This document shows positions 51,401-59,957 of a stretch of 64,000 nucleotides of DNA, piece after piece. Every line of letters starts with the position of its first letter. The first letter of the stretch is position 1. This DNA is from Halorubrum cibi (lineage in GTDB: Archaea; Halobacteriota; Halobacteria; Halobacteriales; Haloferacaceae), in contig NZ_FXTD01000009.1 in NCBI RefSeq assembly GCF_900182635.1, positions 81,182 through 145,181 of the forward strand, given 5' to 3'. Both the position numbers and the translations under genes were made by a program. The notes under the pieces are model-generated. The model was not told the DNA's origin and ran no database searches. It saw nothing but the letters and a program-made list of their open reading frames with translations.

Positions 51401-52240
51401 TCAGGGTTGGCCGTCGTCGGATGCCGATTCCGATTTCGTGTCATCCGATGAGTCCACGGAATCATTCGGGGAAAACGTCGGATCCGTGTCGTCCGATGAT
51501 TCACTCGCGTCGTCCGGAAAGAGCGTTGGATCCGGACCGTCGGACGTTGCGGCAGCGTCATCCGCGACGAGGTCCGATTCCGCGTCGCTCGACGAGGCGT
51601 CACGCTCCGTCAAACTGGGTCCGTCAGGGTCGGAAGACTCAGAGGAAACAACGGAACCATCCGAATCAGTCGATTCATCGGCCCCCTCCGAAGGAGCCGG
51701 CGGCTCGAGTGCGCGGATGAGAAGTTCGACGACGCGCGTGTCGCGGAGTTCCCCCCAGCTCCGTCGATCGCGCAGCCCCACGGCACCGACCGTGGAGACG
51801 ACGAGCGCGCCCACCAGAAGCGTCGTCGAGACGGCGTCGCCGGCGACCGCGACGAGGAAGAGTGCCAGTCCCGCGAGAAGCGTGAACCCGCCACCGACAC
51901 GCAGCGGCGTTTTTCGAGTTTGGCTCACTGCGGCTCCGGCCGCCTTCGCAAAGATCGAACCCTCCATGGCACCGATCAGGAAATCGATGACCCAGTCGAG
52001 GATCTTGAGGAAGGGGCCAACCGTCCACGTCTCGCGGAGGTCGATCACGATCACCTCCGGATCCGGCTCGGCCGTGAGCCATCGATACAGCCACGAGGCG
52101 CGAACTGTGTGCGTGACGCGCTTGCCGGCCGATCGGGCTCGATCGAGGACAATCGAACCGGAGCCCACCCGCGAGAGCAGTCCGTTTCCGGAGTCACCGG
52201 TGGTTGCGGCGACGTCTCGGTCCGCGTCACGAGTCGTCAT
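51401..52240 (-). CDS. Haloarchaeal membrane protein with acidic C-terminal tail
   Basis: A 279-residue protein. The N-terminal half includes 'VIVIDLRETWTVGPFLKILDWVIDFLIGAMEGS' and two hydrophobic helices (about 118-138 and 140-158). From about 195 to the end it is a Ser/Asp/Glu/Thr-rich acidic tail. No catalytic motif or named family is recognised. It may be a membrane-attached scaffold. It is followed on the same strand by uppP, but the 144-nt gap makes co-transcription uncertain. Confidence 0.6.
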   Translation of the reverse strand: MTTRDADRDVAATTGDSGNGLLSRVGSGSIVLDRARSAGKRVTHTVRASWLYRWLTAEPDPEVIVIDLRETWTVGPFLKILDWVIDFLIGAMEGSIFAKAAGAAVSQTRKTPLRVGGGFTLLAGLALFLVAVAGDAVSTTLLVGALVVSTVGAVGLRDRRSWGELRDTRVVELLIRALEPPAPSEGADESTDSDGSVVSSESSDPDGPSLTERDASSSDAESDLVADDAAATSDGPDPTLFPDDASESSDDTDPTFSPNDSVDSSDDTKSESASDDGQP

Positions 52241-52435
52241 CGAGTAAACCGATCGAGTGGAGCGACAAACCGGTTGTGATCGCTGGGACGTGGTTCGGGT
52301 AGGTGTCTCGCTCGCGTGTCTGGCTAGCGATCGATATTGGGTCGTACGTTTCAGTCTCGTTTCGACGGGTTGTGGAATTCGTTGGAGGCAATACTAGTAG
52401 AAAGGTTAACTAGGTTCTATACGAAACCAAGATGT

Positions 52436-52711
52436 ATGGCAACGGCTGTGAAAATGGAAGCGGATGCGAAATCCAAACTGGAGGAGCTACAGGCGGAGAT
52501 CAAACTGAAGACTGGAAAGAAAGTTACGCAACAAGAGATCCTCACACAACTGATCGAGTCCGCTATCGAGTCCCGTTCCGAGTTCATCGACTCGTTTAGA
52601 GACGTAGAAACAGCACTCACCGAAGAGGAGATCCGCCGATTCAACGAGGGAAAGACATCATCGGGTCTCGAGACAACCGAAGAGGACATCGACGAGATCC
52701 TCTACGGATGA
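52436..52711 (+). CDS. vapB: VapB-like antitoxin
   Basis: A 91-residue protein upstream of, and overlapping by 4 nt with, a PIN-domain toxin gene. Its first 50 residues 'MATAVKMEADAKSKLEELQAEIKLKTGKKVTQQEILTQLIES' look like a ribbon-helix-helix DNA-binding dimer arm with the following helix. The acidic C-terminus 'TTEEDIDEILYG' is the likely toxin-binding tail. The ATG at 52436 is preferred over an upstream in-frame start at 52337 because it starts the conserved domain. Confidence 0.82.
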   Translation: MATAVKMEADAKSKLEELQAEIKLKTGKKVTQQEILTQLIESAIESRSEFIDSFRDVETALTEEEIRRFNEGKTSSGLETTEEDIDEILYG

Positions 52712-53148
52712 GCGTCTTCGTCGACACTGGGGTGTTCTACGCACATCACGACACGGATGCGAGTCGCCACGACGCCGCGATGGAGGCACTGGATCGAGTC
52801 CTTCGGTCACCCGAGTACGGACAGGTGATGACGAGCGACTACGTCTACGACGAAGTCGTCACACTGACACAGAGACGAACGAACAGCGTCGCCGACGCAC
52901 TCACCGTCGGTCGACGGATACGCGGTGACGGGTATCCAGATGCTATCGAGTTGCTCCACTCCTCATCGGATCGGTTCGAGGAGGCCGTGGCGATACATCA
53001 GACGTACTCCGACCAAGCCCTCAGTTTCACCGATGCGATGACCGTCGCAATGGTGAACGAGTACGAGATCGATTCCGTGCTGAGTTTCGACGACGATTTC
53101 GACGGCGTCGTTTCTCGACTCTCCCCTGAGACGCTCACCACGTCGTGA
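52708..53148 (+). CDS. vapC: VapC-like PIN-domain RNase toxin
   Basis: A 146-residue PIN-domain nuclease. The acidic active-site residues are D6 ('FVDTGVFYA'), E49 ('YVYDEVV'), D109 ('SFTDAM') and D126 to D128 ('FDDDF'), the normal four-acid set. It would cleave RNA in a Mg2+-dependent manner when freed from VapB. It overlaps vapB by 4 nt. At 146 residues it is slightly longer than typical VapC (about 130). Confidence 0.88.
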   Translation: MSVFVDTGVFYAHHDTDASRHDAAMEALDRVLRSPEYGQVMTSDYVYDEVVTLTQRRTNSVADALTVGRRIRGDGYPDAIELLHSSSDRFEEAVAIHQTYSDQALSFTDAMTVAMVNEYEIDSVLSFDDDFDGVVSRLSPETLTTS

Positions 53149-53305
53149 CTGTCTAGGGATCTCTTCGATCGGGGAGGAGTTCGTTACCACTCTGCTTCAG
53201 AGGACTCATCCGAATTCGAGACAGTCACCGGACTCATCGCGCGGGAACGTGGTTGATATGATCTCAGATCGACGCCACGAAACGGAAACTCAAGCGGAAA
53301 AAGAA

Positions 53306-54406
53306 CTAGCCGCTGACGTTGACGACGGTCGCGCGAACGGTGACGGTGCCGAGATCGAGAGTGACAGTCTCGCCCTGCCGGAGCGGGTCACCCTTGAACC
53401 GCGGGCCGGAGACGGTCTCGCGCACCTGGAGCTCGGTCGTGAGCGTCACTTCGCGGTCGATCGGGTGGTCAACCACGTTGACCGTTCCGTTGTCGCCGGT
53501 GGCGATGATGAGCGAGGGACGAGTGTCGACCTCGGTCACGCGTGCGACGGTGTCGCCGCCCGCCTCCTCGGCCATCCCGGGTTCGAGCGCGTCGGCCATG
53601 TCGTCACGGACGTCATCCATCCGAAGGGTGACCGTCCGGGTGGACGCCGAGCCGAGCTGGAGTTGCCCGCCGACGCGTTCGATCTGCCCGTTGATGGTGT
53701 AGTCCGCGGTCGACAGCTGGACGCCCTGCCCTCGTCGCACGGGACTCCCGCCGAAGCGACGGTCTCCGCCCTGTCGGTGGGTCTGGAGGGTTGCCGCGAC
53801 GAACACCCGGCGACGGTCGGGGTCGTTGGTCGCGAATTGGGTCACGTTCCCGATCGTCGCGACCGTCCGGCCAGCGAGGCGAACCTCGTCGCCGGGGGAG
53901 ATATCCTCAGCGTCCGCGGTCGCGAGCGTGTCCCGGAGCACGACCGTGGTCTCCTCGCGTTCGAGCGCGTCGCCCTCGCCGACACCGCGAATTCGTCCGT
54001 TCAACTCGTATCGGGAGGTCGCGAGCGTGAGGCTCCGACCGAGTCGAAGCGGGGCGCCTCCGTAGGCGATCGAACCGTCGTTCCCGAGTTCACCTTGGAG
54101 TTCGACGCGAAGGGTGACGCCGATGTCGTCCCCGCGTGGCGTGAGGTGGACGTCGGTGACGGTCATCGTCGAGAGGTCGTTCGGGCTGTAGGTGTCGCCC
54201 TCGTTTATCGCCTCGACGATGTAGGTCGGCTGGGTACCCATGTCGAGGGTCGCATACGTGGTGTCGATATCGGGTTCGGGCGCAGGATCATCGGAGAACA
54301 CGAGCGCGATACCGGCGACGCCGACCGCGAGGACCAACAGCACGACGAGCGCGTCGACGACGTTGACGACGCCAAAGAGGTCGCCGTCGTCGTCGATCAG
54401 TTCCAT
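53306..54406 (-). CDS. DUF4330 family membrane-anchored protein
   Basis: A 366-residue protein beginning 'MELIDDDGDLFGVVNVVDALVVLLVLAVGVAGIALVF', which is the DUF4330 hallmark and a single membrane helix (about 13-36). The rest is an extracytoplasmic beta-rich domain with repeated units containing 'TxRVxL' and 'YEINGxI'-like strands (about 95-150, 160-230 and 250-350). No enzyme motif is visible. The gene ends just before the vapC neighbourhood and starts 273 nt before the first clear origin box. Function unknown. Confidence 0.82.
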   Translation of the reverse strand: MELIDDDGDLFGVVNVVDALVVLLVLAVGVAGIALVFSDDPAPEPDIDTTYATLDMGTQPTYIVEAINEGDTYSPNDLSTMTVTDVHLTPRGDDIGVTLRVELQGELGNDGSIAYGGAPLRLGRSLTLATSRYELNGRIRGVGEGDALEREETTVVLRDTLATADAEDISPGDEVRLAGRTVATIGNVTQFATNDPDRRRVFVAATLQTHRQGGDRRFGGSPVRRGQGVQLSTADYTINGQIERVGGQLQLGSASTRTVTLRMDDVRDDMADALEPGMAEEAGGDTVARVTEVDTRPSLIIATGDNGTVNVVDHPIDREVTLTTELQVRETVSGPRFKGDPLRQGETVTLDLGTVTVRATVVNVSG

Positions 54407-54677
54407 GAGGGACCACCCGTGAATCGCATTATCCCATGGGTATTAGGCGGGGAGTAAAACGGTTCCCCTTTCGAAGGCGTTCGGATTCGGACGCCACGGC
54501 GTCTGTAGATCGTTGAGAGAGCGATGTACGTTCGAGATGAGGTCCTTCGAGAAATGACTCGTCGCTCGAGGAGTGACAGAGTACGTTTCGTCTGTCTCAG
54601 ATACATTCCACTCCGGTGTTTTCGGCTGAACGAATCGTCGCAACCAAATGCCAACATCGAAACGCCAGAGTACTCAG

Positions 54678-54701
54678 ACACCCCTCGTTTCGTCTGTTCT
54701 T
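54678..54701 (+). repeat. Origin recognition box 1
   Basis: 24-bp box with core CACCCCTCGTTTCGTCTG; the first of four co-oriented upstream boxes. Confidence 0.85.
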
Positions 54702-54782
54702 CGAGAGCAGTTCCAGTGTGAACCGCCTCGGGGTCAAGCTCCAAGGCACTTGGCCTGTTCCGCCAGAAGACGGATGAGACAT

Positions 54783-54806
54783 ACACCCCTCGTTTCGTCT
54801 GTTCTT
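54783..54806 (+). repeat. Origin recognition box 2
   Basis: Identical 24-bp box, 105 bp after box 1. Confidence 0.87.
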
Positions 54807-54838
54807 CGAATTGACGGTAACATGGGTTGGTGAGACAC

Positions 54839-54862
54839 ACACCCCTCGTTTCGTCTGTTCTT
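54839..54862 (+). repeat. Origin recognition box 3
   Basis: Identical 24-bp box, 56 bp after box 2. Confidence 0.87.
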
Positions 54863-54931
54863 TGAGACAGTATATGGGGTGGCCAGTCTCGGATCAAGCT
54901 TCAAGAAACTCCACCAGTAGAGCGAGTAGGG

Positions 54932-54955
54932 ACACCCCTCATTTCGTCTGTTATC
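54932..54955 (+). repeat. Origin recognition box 4 (variant)
   Basis: 24-bp box with CTCATTTCG instead of CTCGTTTCG and a changed last part; it sits directly before the AT-rich stretch. Confidence 0.8.
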
Positions 54956-55036
54956 GATGTATTTTCGGTACTTCTTCTTTTGATTTTGGAAAAATCTATT
55001 CCAAGACGAAGCAGATGAAACAGACGAATACACAGA

Positions 55037-55044
55037 TTTATATA
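55037..55044 (+). promoter_or_regulatory. TATA box for orc1/cdc6
   Basis: TTTATATA inside the AT-rich origin segment is centred 28 nt before the ATG at 55069. Confidence 0.6.
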
Positions 55045-55068
55045 GAGATAGATTGTCGGATGGAACAC

Positions 55069-56268
55069 ATGAGCGAAGATCTCTTCTCGGATATCACGGA
55101 TACTCTCTTCGAGAACAAGGCTATTCTCTCGGAGGAGTACCAGCCGGACGAGATCGTCGAACGTGAAGATGAAATCGATGCCTTCCGGTCCGCACTCAAG
55201 GACGTTTTGTTCGGTCGGAATCCCTCCAACGTGTTCATCTACGGGAAGACAGGAGTCGGAAAGACCGCCGTCACGGAGTACATTATGACGGCGCTCAAAG
55301 CTGAAGTGAAGCGTCGAGACGACGCGGACGAACTCCACGTCCATTTCCGGAACTGTAACGACGATACGGTCTATCGAACGGTTCGAGCACTGATCAACAG
55401 TATCCGTGGAGATAACCGCGAGCCGTTTCCAGAGACCGGCCATTCGACGGCACACGCACTAGAGACACTCTATGAGGAGATGGATTCGAACGGCGGGACG
55501 TATCTGTTCGTCCTCGACGAGATAGATCATCTCTCCGATCCGAACACACTACTGTATGAGCTCCCGCGAGCACGCGCGAACGATCATCTGACCGCCTCGA
55601 GAGTGGGCGTCATCGGGATCAGCAACAACTACGCGTTCCGTTCCTCGCTGAGTCCGAAGGTGAAGGATACGCTGATGGAAAAAGAGATCGCGTTCTCACC
55701 GTACGATGCCGACGAGCTTCGATCGATTCTCACGACACGAGCGGAGAAAGCGTTGATCGAGGACGCGTGGGATGATTCGGCGATCAAACTCGCCGCGGCC
55801 AACGCAGCAAAGGACACCGGAAGCGCACGGCAAGCCATCGACCTGCTCCGAGAGGGCGGCGACGTTGCCGAGGAGAACGGTGCCAGCGAGATCACGGACG
55901 AACACATCGAGGTCGCGGTCGATCGCGTTCAGCGCGGTCGCGTCGAGAACAAACTACGGGATCAGACCATGCACGGCCAATTGATCCTCGAAGCGCTTGC
56001 GAAACTCGAAGTTGGCGGCTCGACGCCCGCCAAGTCGAAGCAAGTACAGCAGGCATACGTCCGCGTGGCTGAAGGGAGGCAGCAAGACCCGCTCACCACG
56101 CTCAAGAGTATCCAGAACCATCTCGCCGATCTCACCATGCTGGGGTTTCTCGAACGGACCGAACACAACGAGGGACGCGCAGGTGGCGCCCACTACCAGT
56201 ACGAGTTAGCACTCGATCCGACCATCGTCCTCGAAACTCGGGATGCGATCGAAGCCGAATCGACGTGA
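55069..56268 (+). CDS. Orc1/Cdc6 replication initiator
   Basis: AAA+ origin-binding initiator of 399 residues. Walker A 'GKTGVGKT' (59-66, K65), Walker B 'FVLDEID' (D150, E151), sensor-1 region 'GISNNYAFRSSLSPKVK' and a C-terminal winged helix (about 300-399, containing 'STPAKSKQVQQAYVRV'). It binds the ORBs that flank it. The ATG at 55069 fits a TATA box 28 nt upstream, and an ATG three codons earlier is the alternative. Its own promoter lies between boxes, so initiation and expression may be coupled. Confidence 0.94.
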   Translation: MSEDLFSDITDTLFENKAILSEEYQPDEIVEREDEIDAFRSALKDVLFGRNPSNVFIYGKTGVGKTAVTEYIMTALKAEVKRRDDADELHVHFRNCNDDTVYRTVRALINSIRGDNREPFPETGHSTAHALETLYEEMDSNGGTYLFVLDEIDHLSDPNTLLYELPRARANDHLTASRVGVIGISNNYAFRSSLSPKVKDTLMEKEIAFSPYDADELRSILTTRAEKALIEDAWDDSAIKLAAANAAKDTGSARQAIDLLREGGDVAEENGASEITDEHIEVAVDRVQRGRVENKLRDQTMHGQLILEALAKLEVGGSTPAKSKQVQQAYVRVAEGRQQDPLTTLKSIQNHLADLTMLGFLERTEHNEGRAGGAHYQYELALDPTIVLETRDAIEAEST

Positions 56269-56285
56269 AACCCTCTTTTGGGAAG

Positions 56286-56309
56286 CAGAACAGACGAAAC
56301 GAGGGGTGT
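56286..56309 (-). repeat. Origin recognition box 5 (inverted)
   Basis: One mismatch to the reverse complement of box 1; it lies 17 nt after the orc1 stop. Confidence 0.85.
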
Positions 56310-56380
56310 GTCCGGTTGATCTCTGAGACTATGGGCCGCGACACTACATCACGAAACGAGTGGAGGGTGTTCAACTGGAG

Positions 56381-56404
56381 AAGAACAGACGAAACGAGGG
56401 GTGT
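56381..56404 (-). repeat. Origin recognition box 6 (inverted)
   Basis: Exact reverse complement of box 1, 95 bp after box 5. Confidence 0.87.
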
Positions 56405-56497
56405 GGGTTCGAGCCATGTGTTCGATCTCGACGGAATCCACGGAACCTGTGATCACGTCGACGGCTTTCGGACCTCGTCTTCCGAATTCGCCTCCGC

Positions 56498-56857
56498 ATG
56501 GCGCGGCCACTAGAACTCGACGCAGACAGGTTCGTCCGGCTTGTACTCATCGGGGCCACTACCCACTCGTTCGCCAAAGAAGACGATGGCATCGAGCTGA
56601 CCACGTGTGAATCTGGCTTTGTACGATCAGAAGAACTCGTCTTCGATATCGTCGCTCCGGCCGTGGAATTCGAAGCTCCCGTGTATATTGTGGTCAAGCC
56701 AGAACTCCTCGTCGACGGTTCGACGGAACGCCAGGAGCTCTACGGCAACGGGATGGTCGCGTCCCACCTGGCGGCCCTCGAGGCGGCGGTGGGCGAACGG
56801 GTCGTAGAGTGGTCGACCCCCACCGAGCTCGACCGCGCTGTGGATCGGATCCCGTGA
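56498..56857 (+). CDS. Conserved-looking protein next to the origin, function unknown
   Basis: A 119-residue acidic soluble protein read in the same direction as orc1. It starts at ATG 56498, 94 nt after box 6. The beta-alpha pattern ('RFVRLVLIGATTHSFAKEDDG', 'APVYIVVKPELLVDGSTERQELYGNGMVASHLAALEAAVGERVVEW') is regular and coding-like, but no family is recognised. Its position beside the initiator suggests a replication or origin-linked role, which is inference only. Confidence 0.6.
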   Translation: MARPLELDADRFVRLVLIGATTHSFAKEDDGIELTTCESGFVRSEELVFDIVAPAVEFEAPVYIVVKPELLVDGSTERQELYGNGMVASHLAALEAAVGERVVEWSTPTELDRAVDRIP

Positions 56858-57011
56858 GAAATCGTCGACACCCTCGTTTCGATAGCAGTTGATCCGTAGG
56901 AAGCGAACATCGTGTCTGTGAGACCGTGGTAGTGAGGGACGTGAGCGATCCGCACGACGAGACCGACGATATTATTCGGGTCGCCGCCGGAATCCGGAAC
57001 AACTCACTGCT

Positions 57012-58817
57012 ATGTCATCGTCAGATCCCGAACCGGTCTCCAGACGCGCGAAACTCGACGCCCTCCGCGACGTCGCACGGTACAACCCGAAGTACACGGC
57101 GGCGGTCGTCCTCCTCGGGATCGCCGCCGCTGTTCTCGAGGGCGTCGGGCTGAGCTTCATCCTCCCGATCGTCGAACTCGTCCAGCTCCAAGACCCCGCT
57201 GCGGAGGCGGAGGGGCTGCTCGCGGTGTTCGTCACGGTCTACCAGACGCTCGGGATCCCCTTCACGCTGGGGTACGTCGTGGTCGGCGTGTCGGCTGTGA
57301 TGGTCGCTCGGTACACGACCAGCTTCGCGGTCGCGTGGTTCCGCGAGGCGCTGCGGACCTACTACATCCGGGACCTCCAGACGCGCGCGTTCCGGAACGC
57401 GTTGAACGCGCGCGTGGAGTACTTCGATAGGGAGGGCTCTGACGACATCCTGAACGCGATCGTCACGCAGACGAACTACGCGGGGCGAGTGATCCAATAT
57501 GCGATCCAGTTCACCGAACAGGTGTTTCTCGCCGGCATCTACTTCGCCGTCGCGTTGGTGATCGCGCCGACGCTGACGGTCGTCACCGGCGTCGTCCTCG
57601 GCGGCTTCTCGGTCTTCTTCCGGCGAGTCATCGACTCGGGGTACGACGTGGGAGAGGAGGTCGCCGAAGCGAACGAGCTGCGACAGGAGGCCGCACAGGC
57701 AGGGACGCAGGGAATCCGCGACGTACGGATCTTCGGGCTCGCGGAGGAGCTCTTCGAGGACTTCACGGACGCGATCGAGCAGTTCACGCGATCGCGGATC
57801 GTCCTCCGACGCAACGAGGCCGCGATCAACAACTTCTACAACCTCGTCGTCGCGGTGTCGGTGTTCGTGCTCATCTACCTCGCGTTGACGTTCGCGAATC
57901 TCTCGGTCGGCGAACTGGGTGTCTTCCTCTTCGCGATGTTCCGACTCGGACCGAAGGCAAGTCAGGTAAACACGCTGTACTACCGGGTCGAGAACAACCT
58001 CCCGCACCTGGTCCGCACCATCCAGTTCACCGACGAGCTGGCGACGTACAACGAACCGACCGGCTCGAGTCGGGAGGTGCCCGACGAGATCCGGGAAATC
58101 GAGTTCGACGACGTCCACTTCTCGTACGACGACGAAGAGGAGGTGCTCCGCGGGATCGACTTCACCGTCGAGAAGGGCGAGTTCGTCGGGTTCGTCGGAC
58201 AGTCGGGAGCGGGGAAATCGACGATCGTCTCGCTTCTCGCCCGGCTGTACCCGGTCGACGAAGGCGAGATCCGAGCGAACGACGTCCCGATCGACGAGAT
58301 GGACATCGCGGGGTGGCGCGACCGGCTATCGATGGTGAGACAGGACCCGTTCATCTTCAACGACACGCTCCGCTACAACCTGACGCTCGGGAACCGAGCG
58401 GTGTCGGACGAAGAACTCGACCGAGTGTGTTCGATCGCCAAGGTCGACGAGTTCATCGGTGAGCTCCCAGACGGGTACGATTCGATGCTCGGCGACGACG
58501 GCGTGCGACTGTCGGGCGGACAGCAACAGCGCGTCGCGCTCGCGCGTGCGTTGCTCGAGGACGCCGATGTGTTGATCCTCGACGAGGCGACGAGCGACCT
58601 CGACTCGAATCTCGAAAAGCAGGTCCAGCGGTCGATCGAGGAGATGGATCGCGACTACGCGATCGTGACGATCGCCCACCGGCTCTCGACCGTGAAGAAC
58701 GCCGACCGGATCTACACGATCGAGGAGGGTCGAGTCACGGAAACGGGACGGCATAGCGAGCTCGTCGAGGAAGGCGGGAAGTACGCGGAGCTGTACGGGA
58801 TCCAGGCGAGCCAGTAG
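57012..58817 (+). CDS. ABC exporter, fused permease and ATPase
   Basis: A 601-residue half-transporter of the MsbA/lipid-flippase class that works as a homodimer in the membrane. Six hydrophobic helices occupy about 25-320. The nucleotide-binding domain has Walker A 'GQSGAGKST' (K402), signature 'LSGGQ' (500-504), Walker B 'ILDEATSDLD' (about 522-531) and 'IAHRLSTV'. It precedes the nonulosonic-acid genes by 117 nt, so it may export lipid-linked glycans or their precursors, which is inference. A box GATATTATT lies about 38 nt before the ATG. Confidence 0.9.
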   Translation: MSSSDPEPVSRRAKLDALRDVARYNPKYTAAVVLLGIAAAVLEGVGLSFILPIVELVQLQDPAAEAEGLLAVFVTVYQTLGIPFTLGYVVVGVSAVMVARYTTSFAVAWFREALRTYYIRDLQTRAFRNALNARVEYFDREGSDDILNAIVTQTNYAGRVIQYAIQFTEQVFLAGIYFAVALVIAPTLTVVTGVVLGGFSVFFRRVIDSGYDVGEEVAEANELRQEAAQAGTQGIRDVRIFGLAEELFEDFTDAIEQFTRSRIVLRRNEAAINNFYNLVVAVSVFVLIYLALTFANLSVGELGVFLFAMFRLGPKASQVNTLYYRVENNLPHLVRTIQFTDELATYNEPTGSSREVPDEIREIEFDDVHFSYDDEEEVLRGIDFTVEKGEFVGFVGQSGAGKSTIVSLLARLYPVDEGEIRANDVPIDEMDIAGWRDRLSMVRQDPFIFNDTLRYNLTLGNRAVSDEELDRVCSIAKVDEFIGELPDGYDSMLGDDGVRLSGGQQQRVALARALLEDADVLILDEATSDLDSNLEKQVQRSIEEMDRDYAIVTIAHRLSTVKNADRIYTIEEGRVTETGRHSELVEEGGKYAELYGIQASQ

Positions 58818-58934
58818 CCGGGTAGGGAAGCCAGTAGCGGGTCGAGCTCTGCTACGATGGACGTTCTGAATTCTCCGCGGAGTATCGATCGGATTCAATA
58901 GCTTGATTGGTACCGTCCGGGAGATACGAGATAG

Positions 58935-59957
58935 ATGATTGACGGCAACACCGTGCTCTTGACCGGTGGAGCGGGGTCGGTCGGTCGGTCCCTCGTTCCG
59001 CGGTTACTCGATCGCGACCCGCGGATCCTTCGAATCCTCGACAACAGCGAACCCGGATTGGCGTCGTTGAAGTCTTCCCTCTCCGACGACCGGTGCCGAT
59101 TCTTCTCCGGAGACGTGCGGGACAGCGACCGCCTCTCACGAGCCATGTCCGGCGTCGACATCGTCATCCACACGGCGGCGATGAAACACGTCGACATCTG
59201 TGAGTACAATCCCTTCGAGGCAGTGAAGACGAACGCACTCGGTCTCCAGAACGTCGTCGACGCGGCCATCGACGCGGACGTCGACCGGTTCGTCTTCACG
59301 AGCAGCGACAAGGCGGTCCATCCGGCAAACACGATGGGAACCACGAAGCTGCTCGGGGAGAAGCTCGTCACGGCCGGGAACAACTACACTGGGTGGAGTG
59401 GTATCGACCTCGCGTCCGTCCGGTTCGGAAACGTGATCAAGTCCTCCCAGTCCGTGATTCCACTTTTCACCGAACAGATCCGAGAGGGTGGACCGGTCAC
59501 TCTGACCGACGAACGGATGACCCGATTCTTCCTCACGTACGACGACGTGTTCGATCTCGTCACGGGCGCTGCCGAGAAGACGACAGGCGGCGAAGTGTTC
59601 GTCTACAAGATGCCGGCGATCCGGATCCCCGACCTGGCGGACGCGATGATCGAGACGCTCGCCCCGCAGTACGGATACGCACCGGAGGACATCGATATCG
59701 AGGTCATCGGTCCCCGTCCGGGTGAGACGTTCCACGAGGAAGTCATGACCGAGCGCGAATCCCGGCGAGCCTACGAAAACGGGTCGATGTACGCGATCCT
59801 TCCGGAGGCGACCGAAACCCGGACGCCGAACCCGCCGGAAGGGTTCGAGGAAGTGGACGATCTCGTGCTGTCCTCGAAAGATGCCGAGAAGCTGTCGAAA
59901 AACGAAATCGTCTCACTCCTGGAGACGAACGGTTCTCTCAAGACGATCAATGAGTGA
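58935..59957 (+). CDS. UDP-sugar 4,6-dehydratase-like (CapD/PseB type)
   Basis: An NAD(P)-dependent extended SDR (340 residues) that probably makes the 4-keto-6-deoxy sugar opening nonulosonic-acid or related pathways. The nucleotide-binding TGGAGSVG lies at 10-17 and 'FTSSDKAVHPANTMGTTK' gives the active site. Serine is at 123/124 and K138 is present, but the usual tyrosine is M134. That SMK form is known in the larger CapD/WbpM enzymes, whereas short PseB forms normally keep tyrosine. The C-terminal part has the family 'GPRPGETFHEE' motif. It overlaps the next gene by 8 nt. Confidence 0.87.
   Translation: MIDGNTVLLTGGAGSVGRSLVPRLLDRDPRILRILDNSEPGLASLKSSLSDDRCRFFSGDVRDSDRLSRAMSGVDIVIHTAAMKHVDICEYNPFEAVKTNALGLQNVVDAAIDADVDRFVFTSSDKAVHPANTMGTTKLLGEKLVTAGNNYTGWSGIDLASVRFGNVIKSSQSVIPLFTEQIREGGPVTLTDERMTRFFLTYDDVFDLVTGAAEKTTGGEVFVYKMPAIRIPDLADAMIETLAPQYGYAPEDIDIEVIGPRPGETFHEEVMTERESRRAYENGSMYAILPEATETRTPNPPEGFEEVDDLVLSSKDAEKLSKNEIVSLLETNGSLKTINE

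Larger units (their letters stand above)
54581..56404. other. Replication origin region (orc1/cdc6 flanked by ORBs)
   Basis: Six near-identical 24-bp boxes flank orc1/cdc6: four upstream (54678, 54783, 54839, 54932) in one orientation and two downstream (56286, 56381) in the opposite one. Box core CACCCCTCGTTTCGTCTG contains the G-rich string and GAAACG portion known from archaeal origin recognition boxes. Decayed boxes occur at 54581-54600 and 56347-56371. An AT-rich stretch (54951-55060) sits between the boxes and the gene and is the likely unwinding site. Housekeeping genes around it suggest the main chromosome. Confidence 0.88.

Noticed and set aside
54678..54955. CRISPR-like array of 24-bp repeats
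   Set aside because: Spacing is irregular (105, 56, 93 bp), copies are inverted on the other side of orc1/cdc6, and the core matches origin recognition boxes. No cas genes are present.
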